Shown one piece after another: positions 8,067 to 16,823 of a stretch of DNA of 49,451 bases. Positions within the stretch are counted from its first letter, which is position 1. Every line of letters begins with the position of its first letter. The stretch comes from Acidobacteriota bacterium. Lineage in GTDB: Bacteria > Acidobacteriota > Terriglobia > Bryobacterales > Bryobacteraceae. The translations under genes and the position numbers were made by a program. The stretch is from NCBI GenBank assembly GCA_947470805.1, contig CANIVU010000061.1, positions 1-49,451 of the forward strand, in the 5' to 3' direction. The notes under the pieces were generated by a model. It was not told the origin of the DNA. It saw nothing but the letters and a program-made list of their open reading frames with translations, and did no database searches.

Positions 8067-9103
8067 CAGAACAAATGCAGGCCGCCGTCCTGTACGGCAA
8101 GGAAGACGTCAAAGTCGAATCGGTGGCCATTCCCAAAATTGGCCCACACGATGTGCTGGTCCGCGTCAAGGCGGCCCTCACCTGCGGGACCGATGTCAAA
8201 GTATTCCGGCGTGGGTACCATGCGCGGATGATCGTGCCTCCGGCCGTATTCGGGCATGAGTTGGCCGGGGATATTGTCTCGGTTGGCGACCGCGTCACGA
8301 AGTTCAAGAAGGGTGACCGCGTGGTTGCCGGCAACTCCGCTCCCTGCGGCGACTGCTACTTCTGCGCGCGTGATCTGGAAAACCTCTGCGAAGATCTGTT
8401 GTTCAACAACGGCGCCTACGCGGAGTTCATTCGCATTCCGGGCCGGATCGTGCAGAAGAACCTGTACAAGATTTCGGCGCATGTCGATTACCAGGATGCC
8501 GCGCTGGCCGAACCTTTGGCCTGCGTGCTGCGCGGACTGGAAGAATCCAATGTCCGTTCCGGCGACACGGTGGTTGTGATTGGGCTGGGGCCCATCGGGC
8601 TGATGTTCGTCCGCATGGCCAAGGTCATGGGCGCGCGCGTGATCGCCATTGCGCGTCGCGAAGTGCAGTTGCAGGATGCCAAGCGCATGGGCGCGGCGCA
8701 CACGATCTGCCTGCCGGAGACGGAAGACCCGGTTGGCGTGGTTCGAGGGCTTACGGATGGCCGTGGCGCGGATGTTGTTATTGAAGCAGTCGGCAAGCCG
8801 GAAGTTTGGAACCTATCGGTGCAATTGCTGCGCAAGGGCGGCACGGTGAACTTCTTCGGCGGTTGCCCGAATGAGACCCGCGTTGAACTCGACACGAACC
8901 TCCTGCACTACTCCGAACTCACCTGCAAGGCGAGCTTCCACCACACGCCCCGCCTGGTGAAGAAGGCGCTCGACGCGGTGGCCGCCGGCCAGATCTGCGC
9001 GCGTGACTTTGTCACCGATCAGGCGCCGTTGTCCAGCTTGAAAGATGTCCTTCGCCTGCTGATGAACTCCAGCGGCCGGCTGAAGACCGCCATCATCCCC
9101 TAA
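8063..9103 (+). CDS. Zinc-dependent medium-chain dehydrogenase (second of a pair)
   Basis: A 346-residue paralogue of the preceding gene, closest in style to sorbitol/threonine-type dehydrogenases. Catalytic zinc residues: LTCGTD, FGHE and LAEPLAC; structural zinc site CGDCYFCARDLENLC with the same spacing as its neighbour; nucleotide motif GLGPIG. The start is GTG, overlapping the previous stop as GTGA. hpnC begins 6 bases after the stop. Both zinc sites are intact, so it should be active; substrate unknown. Two different enzymes rather than a recent duplication: the proteins share the fold and motifs but clearly differ in sequence. Confidence 0.85.
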   Translation: MTEQMQAAVLYGKEDVKVESVAIPKIGPHDVLVRVKAALTCGTDVKVFRRGYHARMIVPPAVFGHELAGDIVSVGDRVTKFKKGDRVVAGNSAPCGDCYFCARDLENLCEDLLFNNGAYAEFIRIPGRIVQKNLYKISAHVDYQDAALAEPLACVLRGLEESNVRSGDTVVVIGLGPIGLMFVRMAKVMGARVIAIARREVQLQDAKRMGAAHTICLPETEDPVGVVRGLTDGRGADVVIEAVGKPEVWNLSVQLLRKGGTVNFFGGCPNETRVELDTNLLHYSELTCKASFHHTPRLVKKALDAVAAGQICARDFVTDQAPLSSLKDVLRLLMNSSGRLKTAIIP

Positions 9104-9109
9104 CTCGCG

Positions 9110-10024
9110 ATGCTTTCGCCAAAGGACTTCGTCCGGGACCAGAGTGCGATGGGGCGCGCCTGGGGGCTGGAGGAGTCGCTTGCCTATACCAAGTGGATCG
9201 CCACCGGGCACTACGAGAATTTTCACGTCGTCAGCTTCCTGCTGCCGAAGCATCTGCATCAGGACTTCTACAACGTCTACGCCTTCTGCCGCTGGGCGGA
9301 CGATCTGGGTGATGAGATCGGCGATACGGCCGAAAGCCTGCGCCTGCTGCACTGGTGGCGAGAGGATCTGGAGAAGATGTACGCCGGGGAGGCGCGCCAT
9401 CCGGTCTTCGTCGCGCTGGGGCCGACGGCGAAGAAGCACGGATTACCGATTGATCCGTTCGCCAATCTGATCACGGCGTTTGAGCATGACCAGGTCGTAA
9501 CGCGCTACGCCAATTGGGACGAAGTCTTCGCCTACTGTGTGAACTCGGCCAACCCGGTCGGGCGGCTTGTGCTGGGCCTGGGTGGATACAACGACGCCAA
9601 GCGTTACGAACTCAGCGACGCCACCTGCACTGCGCTGCAGCTAGCCAACTTCTGGCAGGACGTGAGCGTCGATTTGGGCAAGGACCGGGTCTACCTGCCG
9701 CTCGACCTGCTTGCCCGTCACAACGTCACCGTCGACGACGTATACGAACGGCGGTTCACGCCCGACTTCGCCAACGCCATGCGCGAGGCCTGTGGCGTGG
9801 CGCGGGAGTTGTTTGAAAAGGGCCTGGCCCTGCCACCGCTGCTGGACCGCCGCTTGGCGCTCGACGTCACGCTGTTCTCGCGCGGCGGGATGTATATTCT
9901 GGATAAGATTGAGCAGCAGGGATATGACGTTTTGACGGCGCGACCGTATATCAGTAAAGGCGAACGAGTGCGGCTGCTGTTGCGGGCGCTCGTGTCATTT
10001 GCCATTGGACGGGTGGCGGCGTGA
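9110..10024 (+). CDS. hpnC: Hydroxysqualene synthase HpnC
   Basis: Squalene/phytoene synthase family, 304 residues. In the HpnC-D-E route it converts presqualene diphosphate to hydroxysqualene. Two aspartate-rich motifs are visible: DDLGD (64-68) and DVSVD (184-188, in FWQDVSVDLGKDRVYLP). The N-terminal GHYENFHVVSFLLP block is characteristic of HpnC rather than HpnD. ATG at 9110 lies 6 bases after the dehydrogenase stop; the hpnD GTG overlaps its own stop. Confidence 0.93.
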   Translation: MLSPKDFVRDQSAMGRAWGLEESLAYTKWIATGHYENFHVVSFLLPKHLHQDFYNVYAFCRWADDLGDEIGDTAESLRLLHWWREDLEKMYAGEARHPVFVALGPTAKKHGLPIDPFANLITAFEHDQVVTRYANWDEVFAYCVNSANPVGRLVLGLGGYNDAKRYELSDATCTALQLANFWQDVSVDLGKDRVYLPLDLLARHNVTVDDVYERRFTPDFANAMREACGVARELFEKGLALPPLLDRRLALDVTLFSRGGMYILDKIEQQGYDVLTARPYISKGERVRLLLRALVSFAIGRVAA

Positions 10025-10872
10025 GCCTGACAGTCAGTGAATCCTACGCCTACTGTCGCGATGTTTCCCGGCGGCGAGCCAAGAACTTTTACTACTCCTT
10101 CGTGCTGCTGAAGAACGAGCAGCGCGACGCCATGTGCGCCATCTACGCATTCATGCGCTACTGCGACGATCTGAGCGATGAAACCGGCTCCACCACCATG
10201 GAGACGATGGCCCAGTGGCGAGCGGACCTCGACCGCGCTCTCAATGGCGAGTTCGGCGAGCACCCTGTATGGCCCGCTTTCCACGACGCCGTGCGCCGAT
10301 ACAAGATCCCCCACAAGTACTTTCACGACATGATCGACGGCGTATCGAGCGATCTCGCGCCGCAAGTCATTGCAACGTTCGAAGACCTGTATCAGTACTG
10401 CTATCGTGTCGCCTCCGTTGTCGGTCTGACCATCATTCACATCTTCGGTTTCGACGACCAGCGCGCACTGGATCTCGCAGAAAAGTGCGGCATTGCGTTC
10501 CAGTTGACGAATATCCTGCGCGACGTGCAGGAGGACATCGGGCTGGGGCGCGTCTATCTTCCCGCCGATGATCTCGCCCGGTTCGGCGTGAAGCCGCCGC
10601 AGATTGCCTACACGCCGGAGTTCATTGAACTGATGCAGTTCGAGGCGTCCCGTGCGCGTGCCTACTACAACGAGGCTATGCCGTTGATCAAAATGGTCCA
10701 CAAAGACAGCCGCGCCTCGCTGTGGGCATTGATCCAGATCTACTATCGGCTCCTCGGACGCATCGAAGAGAAGCAGTACCGCGTTTTCGATCAACGAATC
10801 CGGCTCAGCACGCCAGAGAAGGCGTGGCTGGTTGTCGAAGCCGGCACCCGCAAATTAGCGGGCGCGTTCTAG
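10021..10872 (+). CDS. hpnD: Presqualene diphosphate synthase HpnD
   Basis: Squalene/phytoene synthase family, 283 residues; condenses two farnesyl diphosphates to presqualene diphosphate. Motifs DDLSD (49-53) and DVQED (168-172), with RRRAKNFYYSF near the N-terminus. GTG start overlaps the hpnC stop by 4 bases. Its TAG stop (10870-10872) overlaps the stop of the convergent argR gene, leaving no room for a terminator. hpnE, the third enzyme needed for squalene, is not found downstream here. Confidence 0.93.
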   Translation: MSLTVSESYAYCRDVSRRRAKNFYYSFVLLKNEQRDAMCAIYAFMRYCDDLSDETGSTTMETMAQWRADLDRALNGEFGEHPVWPAFHDAVRRYKIPHKYFHDMIDGVSSDLAPQVIATFEDLYQYCYRVASVVGLTIIHIFGFDDQRALDLAEKCGIAFQLTNILRDVQEDIGLGRVYLPADDLARFGVKPPQIAYTPEFIELMQFEASRARAYYNEAMPLIKMVHKDSRASLWALIQIYYRLLGRIEEKQYRVFDQRIRLSTPEKAWLVVEAGTRKLAGAF

Positions 10873-11303
10873 GCCAGGCTAAGAAGCCGATCCCGCAACG
10901 CAATGGCCTGTTCGTTATCGCCCGTGATGACCAACACCGTGTCGTCCCCAGCCAGGGTCCCGATCACTTCTTCCCAGCTCTCGCGGTCGAGCGCCGACGC
11001 CAGCGACGACGCGTTTCCAGGGCTCGTCCGGAGCACCAGCAGATTCTGCGCCACCCGCGCGTCCGTCAGAAACTCGCCGGCAATCGTTGCCAGATCAGGC
11101 CCGAAGGCCGGCGCTTCCCCGGCAAAGCGTTGATACCCGCCCGCCGTCTTCGCCAGGCCCAGTTCCCGAATGTCGCGTGAAAGCGTGACCTGCGTAGTCT
11201 GCAGGCCCACTTTCATGAGTTCGCGCGCCAACTCGTCCTGCGTGTGGACCTGCTGGCGCCCGATGACTTTCAGAATCTGTCCCTGCCGGTAGGACTTGTT
11301 CAT
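10869..11303 (-). CDS. argR: Arginine repressor ArgR
   Basis: A 144-residue DNA-binding regulator that responds to arginine. The N-terminal winged helix (about 1-70) contains the HTQDELARELMKVG and TQVTLSRDIRELGL blocks; the C-terminal oligomerisation/arginine-binding domain contains GTLAGDDTVLVI. The ATG at 11303 overlaps the argH stop (ATGA). It is the last gene of argF-argH-argR, and an ARG-box operator lies before argF, so it probably represses its own operon. Confidence 0.95.
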   Translation of the reverse strand: MNKSYRQGQILKVIGRQQVHTQDELARELMKVGLQTTQVTLSRDIRELGLAKTAGGYQRFAGEAPAFGPDLATIAGEFLTDARVAQNLLVLRTSPGNASSLASALDRESWEEVIGTLAGDDTVLVITGDNEQAIALRDRLLSLA

Positions 11304-12700
11304 GATTGCAGCGCCGCGAGCCGTTCCGCCGCCGCAGCCAGCGCCTGGCGAACTTGCTCAGGCGCGGTGCCGCCGGGAACCTGCCGGCTCTTCATGCCTT
11401 CCTTGGGATTCATCAACGCCGCCATCTCCGGCCGGAACTCGGGCGAGAAATCGGCCAGATCTTTGGCGCTCCAATCGGCGGGCTTCATGCCGTTTTGCAG
11501 GCTGTAGAGAACCAGCTTGCCGGCGAGTTTGTGCGCCTGATGGAACGGGGTGCCGGCGCGAGCCAGCGCCTCGGCAACGTCGGTGGCGACAGCCCAACTG
11601 ACTTCGGCCGCCTCAGCGGGCGCCTCCGGTTTCAGCACGGTCGTCTTTGCCACTTCCGCAATCATCGCCAGCGAGCCGTTGCACTGGTCGGCCGCGATGA
11701 ACAGCGGCTCCTTGTCTTCCTGCATGTCGCGGTTATAAGTCATCGGCGTGCCTTTGACCGTGACATACAACGACGTCAGGCTGCCAAACACCCGGCCCGA
11801 TTTTCCGCGGATCAACTCCAGCGAATCCGGATTCTTCTTCTGCGGCATCAGGCTGGAGCCGCTGGTGACGCCATCACCCAGTTCCAACCAGCCGAACTCA
11901 TCGGAGGAGTAAAGAATCCAGTCCTCGGCCAGCCGGCTCAAGTGCAGCATCAGCGTCGAGGTGGCGTAGAGATAATCCAGCGCCCAGTCGCGATCGCCGC
12001 TCACGTCCATGCTGTTGCGGGTAATGCCGTCAAAGCCCAGATCGCGGGCAATCGCCTCGCGGTCGAACGGGAAGCCGGAGCCGGCCAGCGCGCCGCTGCC
12101 AAGCGGGCAGAGATTCACACGTGCCCGGGCCTGCGCCAGACGCTCATCGTCGCGCAGGAACATCTCGAAGTACGCCAGACAGTAGTGCGCCCACAGTACC
12201 GGCTGGGCGCGGCGCATATGCGTATAGCCGGGAATGACAGCGTCGGCATGACGGTTGGCCAGGTCGAGCAGTTCCTTCAGGAATTCGCGCAACAACGCCC
12301 GCGTTTCGTCGATCGTCTCCCGCAGCCAAAGCCGCGTGTCGAGCGAGACCTGTTCATTGCGGCTGCGGCCGGTGTGGATCTTATCGGCCAGACCCGCCAC
12401 CTTCCCCTTCAGCCGGCGAATGACCAGCGTGTGCACGTCCTCGTCGGTAGCGCCTTCGTAGAAAGCGGGCTCCTTCGCCTCGACGCGCATCTCGTCAAAC
12501 GCACTCACCAGTTGCGCCCGCTCCTCGGCGGTCAGAATGCCCACCCGTTCCAGAGCACGGGCAAATGCTTGTGAACCGCGAATGTCGCAGTCCACAAGCC
12601 GCTTGTCGAAATGCAGAGAGCCGGAAAAGGCTTCAAAAGTCGCCGACGGGCCGGACTGGAATCGCCCGCCCCAAAGCTGGAGTTTTTCGCTGGAAGACAT
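11300..12700 (-). CDS. argH: Argininosuccinate lyase
   Basis: Splits argininosuccinate into arginine and fumarate, the last step of arginine synthesis, in the cytoplasm. The 466 residues match the family length (about 460). The fumarase/aspartase-superfamily signature GSSLMPQKKNP is present, with the N-terminal LWGGRF block and TGRSRNEQV. ATG at 12700 is 3 bases after the argF stop and its own stop overlaps argR, so the three genes form one operon. argG is not in the window. Confidence 0.97.
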   Translation of the reverse strand: MSSSEKLQLWGGRFQSGPSATFEAFSGSLHFDKRLVDCDIRGSQAFARALERVGILTAEERAQLVSAFDEMRVEAKEPAFYEGATDEDVHTLVIRRLKGKVAGLADKIHTGRSRNEQVSLDTRLWLRETIDETRALLREFLKELLDLANRHADAVIPGYTHMRRAQPVLWAHYCLAYFEMFLRDDERLAQARARVNLCPLGSGALAGSGFPFDREAIARDLGFDGITRNSMDVSGDRDWALDYLYATSTLMLHLSRLAEDWILYSSDEFGWLELGDGVTSGSSLMPQKKNPDSLELIRGKSGRVFGSLTSLYVTVKGTPMTYNRDMQEDKEPLFIAADQCNGSLAMIAEVAKTTVLKPEAPAEAAEVSWAVATDVAEALARAGTPFHQAHKLAGKLVLYSLQNGMKPADWSAKDLADFSPEFRPEMAALMNPKEGMKSRQVPGGTAPEQVRQALAAAAERLAALQS

Positions 12701-12703
12701 GAG

Positions 12704-13636
12704 TTATTTCAAAAGCATTAAGAGCAGCGCTTTTTGCGCATGCAGCCGGTTCTCGGCTTGATCAAAAATTGCCGATTGCACGGACTCCATCACGGAATCC
12801 GTCACTTCCTGCCCGCGTTTGGCCGGCAGGCAGTGGAGGAAGATGGAGTCGCCCGCGGCGCGCGCCATCAGCGCGTCATTCACTTGGTAAGGCGCGAAAA
12901 TCCGCTTGCGCTCTTCGGCCTCCGCCTCCTGGCCCATGCTTGCCCACACATCGGTGTAGACGACGTGCGCCCCCTCGGCAGCCTCGGCCGGGTCGGCGGT
13001 AATGGTGAACTGAACACCCGCCTCGCGAGCCATCGCAAGGACTCCCGCGTCCGGCTGATACCCCTCCGGCGCGGCCACCGCCACGTGCATCCCCAACCGG
13101 CCCGCCGTCAGCAGCAGCGAATGGGCCATGTTGTTCCCATCGCCAATGTAGGCCAGTTTCAAACCGTCAAACCGGCCAAACCGCTCCAACACCGTCTGCA
13201 CATCGGCTAACGCCTGGCACGGGTGAAACATATCGCTCAGTGCGTTGATCACCGGTACGCGAGACCATTCGGCCAAACCCTCAATCGTCGCCTGCGCGAA
13301 CACACGCGCGACAATGCCCTGCGTCCAACGGTCCAAATTCCGCGCGACATCCTTCAACGGCTCGCGGTCGCCAATCATGCCGATGCTCGTAACGGCGTAG
13401 CCACCCAACTGCTGAATGGCCAGCTCAAACGTCAGCCGCGTCCGCAACGACGGCTTCTCAAATAGCAGGCTCAGCGAACGGCCCTGAAGCGCGGTCGCAA
13501 AATGCGCCGGATCCCGCTTCATGTCAATCGCCAGCCGCAACAGGCGCATGGTCTCTTCAACCGACAGGTCCAGATCGCTGCGCAGATCGGGCGCGGACAT
13601 TTTCAAAACGGGCTGCTCAGCGAGCGACGTGGCCAT
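12704..13636 (-). CDS. argF: Ornithine carbamoyltransferase
   Basis: Makes citrulline from ornithine and carbamoyl phosphate. Carbamoyl-phosphate loop KPSLRTR (Leu where many family members have Thr), HPCQALADVQT, and the ornithine-loop HCLPAKRG near the C-terminus are all visible. I chose ATG at 13636 (310 residues), which has GAGGAG nine bases upstream; the longer TTG start at 13669 would sit inside the ARG box. A related transcarbamylase acting on N-acetyl- or N-succinylornithine is possible but nothing here favours it, and argH/argR as neighbours fit ArgF. First gene of the arginine operon. Confidence 0.93.
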   Translation of the reverse strand: MATSLAEQPVLKMSAPDLRSDLDLSVEETMRLLRLAIDMKRDPAHFATALQGRSLSLLFEKPSLRTRLTFELAIQQLGGYAVTSIGMIGDREPLKDVARNLDRWTQGIVARVFAQATIEGLAEWSRVPVINALSDMFHPCQALADVQTVLERFGRFDGLKLAYIGDGNNMAHSLLLTAGRLGMHVAVAAPEGYQPDAGVLAMAREAGVQFTITADPAEAAEGAHVVYTDVWASMGQEAEAEERKRIFAPYQVNDALMARAAGDSIFLHCLPAKRGQEVTDSVMESVQSAIFDQAENRLHAQKALLLMLLK

Positions 13637-13652
13637 GGACTGCGACTCCTCG

Positions 13653-13690
13653 ATTGAATGATTATTCAATACTATGAATAATTACACGTT
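13653..13690 (-). promoter_or_regulatory. Tandem ARG-box operator for argFHR
   Basis: 13653-13670 is a perfect 18-bp palindrome with the ArgR core TGAAT-GATT-ATTCA. A second, weaker box follows at 13673-13690 (TGAAT-AATT-ACACG), with 2 bases between the two boxes, which is the close tandem arrangement known for ArgR hexamer binding. The operator lies 17 bases before the argF ATG and overlaps the likely -10 region, so bound ArgR should block transcription. Confidence 0.85.
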
Positions 13691-13707
13691 GCCGGGGAGG
13701 AGGTCAA
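13679..13707 (-). promoter_or_regulatory. Likely sigma70-type promoter of argFHR
   Basis: On the minus strand TTGACC (13707-13702) is followed after 17 bases by TAATTA (13684-13679). The -35 is good, the -10 is weak. The -10 falls within the second ARG box, as expected for a repressed operon. Confidence 0.45.
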
Positions 13708-13708
13708 G

Positions 13709-13740
13709 AAAAGGGGGCGGGATCGCTCCCGCCCCCTTTT
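13709..13740 (-). terminator. Rho-independent terminator after the fasciclin gene
   Basis: A 14-bp perfect inverted repeat (13709-13722 against 13727-13740) with a 4-base loop; GC-rich stem GGGGGCGGGA flanked by AAAA and TTTT, so it could work in both directions. It lies 15 bases after the fasciclin stop and abuts the argF -35 box, insulating the arginine operon from its neighbour. Confidence 0.85.
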
Positions 13741-13755
13741 GGTGATGCGACAAAA

Positions 13756-14247
13756 CTACGGCAGCACGACGGTGTCAATCACGTGGATGACACCATTCGT
13801 GCAGTCGATATCGGCCTTGGCAACCTTGGCTTTGTCGACCATCAGCGAACCACCGGTAACTTTCAACGTGAGGGCCTTCCCGTTGACGGTCTTGGCGGAT
13901 TTGAGCTTCATCGCCTGCTTCGCCATCACTTTGCCGGGAACGACATGGTAGGTGAGAATGGCGGTCAGCTTGGCTTTGTTTTCGGGCTTCAACAGCGATT
14001 CCACCGTGCCGGCGGGCAGCTTGGCGAACGCTTCATCGGTCGGGGCGAAAACGGTGAACGGACCGGCGCCTTTCAGCGTGTCGATCAAGCCGGCGGCCTG
14101 CAACGCGGCGGCGAGAGTCTTGAACGAACCGGCGGCGACAGCGGTGTCGATAATGTCGTGCTTGGCGCCATCAGCGGCCGGCGCGGCGAAAGCGGAGGTA
14201 GCCACCAGCAGGCCGGCAAAAAGGGACAAAAGGGTTTTGCGATTCAC
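13756..14247 (-). CDS. Secreted fasciclin (FAS1) domain protein
   Basis: 163 residues. Residues 1-21 form a signal peptide ending in TSAFA; the rest is a single FAS1 domain, an adhesion-type fold. Both conserved FAS1 blocks are visible: [11 protein letters not shown] and [12 protein letters not shown], with the central YHVVPG. I chose GTG at 14247 because GGAG lies 7 bases upstream (14255-14258) and the signal peptide starts there; the open frame reaches 14358 but the extra part is not signal-like. Probably periplasmic or surface-located; ligand unknown. It is divergent from the sensor kinase gene. Confidence 0.9.
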   Translation of the reverse strand: MNRKTLLSLFAGLLVATSAFAAPAADGAKHDIIDTAVAAGSFKTLAAALQAAGLIDTLKGAGPFTVFAPTDEAFAKLPAGTVESLLKPENKAKLTAILTYHVVPGKVMAKQAMKLKSAKTVNGKALTLKVTGGSLMVDKAKVAKADIDCTNGVIHVIDTVVLP

Positions 14248-14378
14248 GTACGATCTCCTGATCAATCTGATATGAGGTGCCCGCGGACTCGTTGTATCGA
14301 TGCCTTGCGTTTGCACCCACTTGTCTTGATGCGGGCTCGGCGAAAAGGAGTTATTCATTGCGTACCTGGAAATGAAAC

Positions 14379-16823
14379 GTGTATCCTTCGGACAGAAACA
14401 GACTGCCCGTAGTAGATCGGTGCGTCCCCGTGGTAACTCGTTTTGTTTGGGCCAGCATTCTTCTGCTGTCAGCCGTGCTTACGGCGCAGGCAGACCGTCA
14501 GCGAGTCCGCGTGGGCGGCGGCTACAGTGTGCCTTGGGCCTATCTCGGCCCGGATGGCACGCCGACGGGTTTCTATGTCGAAGTGATAAAGGAAGCCGCG
14601 CGCCGGGAAGGCCTGGCGTTCGAAATCGTCTTCCGAAAAGACGGTCCGGAGAAGGCACTTCGCAGCGGCGAAATTGATTTGTGGTCCGCCGCCGTGCCGA
14701 CAGAGGAACGCCGCAAAACCCTGTATTTCACGACACCTTGGTGGTCGCAGGATCACTACATCGGCGTCATGTCGTCGAGCTCCATTCACGGTGTGGACGA
14801 TCTCAATGGGAAAGTGGTGGTCCACTCCGCCACGCCGCCGTTTACCGTGGATCTGGCCACCGTACTGCCCGGCGCCAAGCTGCAAACGATGAACGACCTT
14901 CGCGCACGTTTTCAAGCCGTCTGTGACGGTCGCGCACAGGCCGCCCTTTTCTATCACGAGACCTCGCTGTTTTCCATTACCGGGTCGAACGATCTGGCGG
15001 ATTGCCGGGAACGGGGATTGCGATTGATTCCGCTCGGGCGCGTCGTCATGGAAACGGCGGTGGCGGCGCTACCGGAAAATCGGGAGTTGGCCGATCGCAT
15101 TCGCCGGCGAATCGACGAAATGCGGAAGGACCAGACGCTGGCGCGGCTGGCGGCGTCTCCGCTCACCGGCACACAGGCGCTGACGCAGATGCTCCAGACC
15201 GAGCGAACCGAGTCGATGCACCGTCTGCTCCAGCTGTCGGTCGTTTTCTTGTCGCTCATCGTATTGATCGGCAGCGTCGCCTATGTCCGCCTGCGTCGGG
15301 CGAACCGTCAAACGCGGGAGGCGCTTGCGGCGGCGGAGCAGGCCTCGCGTGTGAAGAGTGAGTTTCTGGCCACGATGAGCCACGAGATCCGTACGCCGCT
15401 CACCGCGGTGGTCGGCTATATGGACATGCTGATGGGTACGCCGTTGCGCCACGATCAGCGCCGTTACGCGTTGGAAGTGAAGCAGGCCACCGCGTCACTA
15501 CTGACCCTGATGACGACGATTCTCGGTTATGCCCGGCCCGTTGTTTCCCCTGCCGCCGAAGACGAAACCTTTGAGCCGGCAAACGTGATGGATGACTGTC
15601 TTGCCGCGGTGCTTTTAGCGGCCGAAGAAAAAGGGTTGGTGGTGACGATGGAACTCGCGCCTGGCATCCCCGCCCGCTTTCTGGGCGATGCGGTGCGCCT
15701 GCGCCAGGCGGTTCTGAACCTGATCGGGAACGCCGTAAAGTTCACTCCAGACGGCTGGGTGCGCGTGCGCGCGAGCTATGCGGACGGAGTCTTCAGCTGC
15801 ACCGTCGCCGACAGCGGGCCAGGCATCCCTGCGGATAAACGGGCCCAGATCTTTGAGCCCTTCACCCAACTGGATTCGACGGACAAACGCCAGTGCGGCG
15901 GCGTGGGCCTCGGCCTTGCCATCGTTGCCGGACTTTGCAAACAGCTCGGCGGGAACATTCGCGTGGATGACGTGCGCCAAGGGGCTCAGTTTACTCTGAC
16001 AATTCCCTATTCCAGTCCGGACGCGGCGTCGCGTTGGCTGGGGCCGCCCCTCAACGGCGTCGCGGTCCTTCTGCTCGCCGAGTCGGGCTCCGCGGCGATC
16101 TTCGAGGGCTATCTTCGCGAAGCCGGATTGGACGTTTTTCGTGTTCGTTCAGAGGACGAACTGGCGCGGTGGGTTCCCCCAGCGGATGGGACCATTCACT
16201 GTTTTATCGAGTGCGGCTTCTTCGGCGTTTTCATTCCAGCGTGGCGAAACGACCGGACCCGGTTGGTGCTTGTGGGGAAGATGTCCTATCTTGCCAGTGT
16301 CGGTGAGGTGGACAAGTCCTGTTTCGACGACATTCTGCCGTTTCCGGTTTCGGCCCGTTCCGTAATCGAAACGCTGCGTCCTCCCGCAGTGGTGCACGTA
16401 TCCGCTGCGCCAGCGCCGGTTCGAAGCCATGTCCTGGTCGTGGACGACAACGCTGTCAACCGGCGGGTGCTATCGGCATTGTTGGAGAAATTGGGATGTC
16501 GCGTCGACACAGTCAAGGACGGCAGGGAAGCCGTCGACGCCGTGCTCCGGCGGCGCTATTCCGTGGTGTTAATGGACTGCCAGATGCCTGTGTTGAACGG
16601 CTACGAGGCGACTGCCGAAATTCGCCGCCATTCGCTTCCGGTTTCTGACGTGCCAATTTGCGGCGTGAGCGCCTCCATGGATTCCGATACGCAGGCGCGT
16701 TGCGAAATCAGCGGCATGGATGAATTTATGTCGAAACCAGTGACGCTCGATATGCTGCGGGACCTGATGACGCGCGTCGCCGCCAGGCAGAGTATTGAGG
16801 AGAATCTGCGGCAGGGCGATTGA
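14379..16823 (+). CDS. Hybrid sensor histidine kinase with periplasmic solute-binding domain
   Basis: About 814 residues. Order: signal-like segment (about 18-38), SBP_bac_3 type periplasmic sensor domain (about 40-265), transmembrane helix (about 280-300), HisKA with His335 in SHEIRTP, HATPase with [14 protein letters not shown] and GVGLGLAI, a degenerate receiver-like segment (about 550-660), and a C-terminal receiver with Asp733 in [14 protein letters not shown]. The layout recalls BvgS/EvgS kinases, which sense small molecules in the periplasm. The start is unclear: GTG 14379 is the first possible (a stop precedes it), but GTG 14430 would place the signal peptide right at the N-terminus. 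A strong AAGGAG at 14345-14350 is 29 bases before 14379. No response regulator with an output domain is adjacent. Confidence 0.9.
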   Translation: MYPSDRNRLPVVDRCVPVVTRFVWASILLLSAVLTAQADRQRVRVGGGYSVPWAYLGPDGTPTGFYVEVIKEAARREGLAFEIVFRKDGPEKALRSGEIDLWSAAVPTEERRKTLYFTTPWWSQDHYIGVMSSSSIHGVDDLNGKVVVHSATPPFTVDLATVLPGAKLQTMNDLRARFQAVCDGRAQAALFYHETSLFSITGSNDLADCRERGLRLIPLGRVVMETAVAALPENRELADRIRRRIDEMRKDQTLARLAASPLTGTQALTQMLQTERTESMHRLLQLSVVFLSLIVLIGSVAYVRLRRANRQTREALAAAEQASRVKSEFLATMSHEIRTPLTAVVGYMDMLMGTPLRHDQRRYALEVKQATASLLTLMTTILGYARPVVSPAAEDETFEPANVMDDCLAAVLLAAEEKGLVVTMELAPGIPARFLGDAVRLRQAVLNLIGNAVKFTPDGWVRVRASYADGVFSCTVADSGPGIPADKRAQIFEPFTQLDSTDKRQCGGVGLGLAIVAGLCKQLGGNIRVDDVRQGAQFTLTIPYSSPDAASRWLGPPLNGVAVLLLAESGSAAIFEGYLREAGLDVFRVRSEDELARWVPPADGTIHCFIECGFFGVFIPAWRNDRTRLVLVGKMSYLASVGEVDKSCFDDILPFPVSARSVIETLRPPAVVHVSAAPAPVRSHVLVVDDNAVNRRVLSALLEKLGCRVDTVKDGREAVDAVLRRRYSVVLMDCQMPVLNGYEATAEIRRHSLPVSDVPICGVSASMDSDTQARCEISGMDEFMSKPVTLDMLRDLMTRVAARQSIEENLRQGD

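Noticed and set aside
13637-13669. TTG start for argF at 13669
   Set aside because: The extra codons fall in the ARG box, and ATG 13636 has GAGGAG at correct spacing.
14372-14677. 101-codon frame at the start of the sensor kinase gene as sign of a frameshift
   Set aside because: It does not encode the signal peptide or sensor domain; the kinase frame is continuous from 14379.
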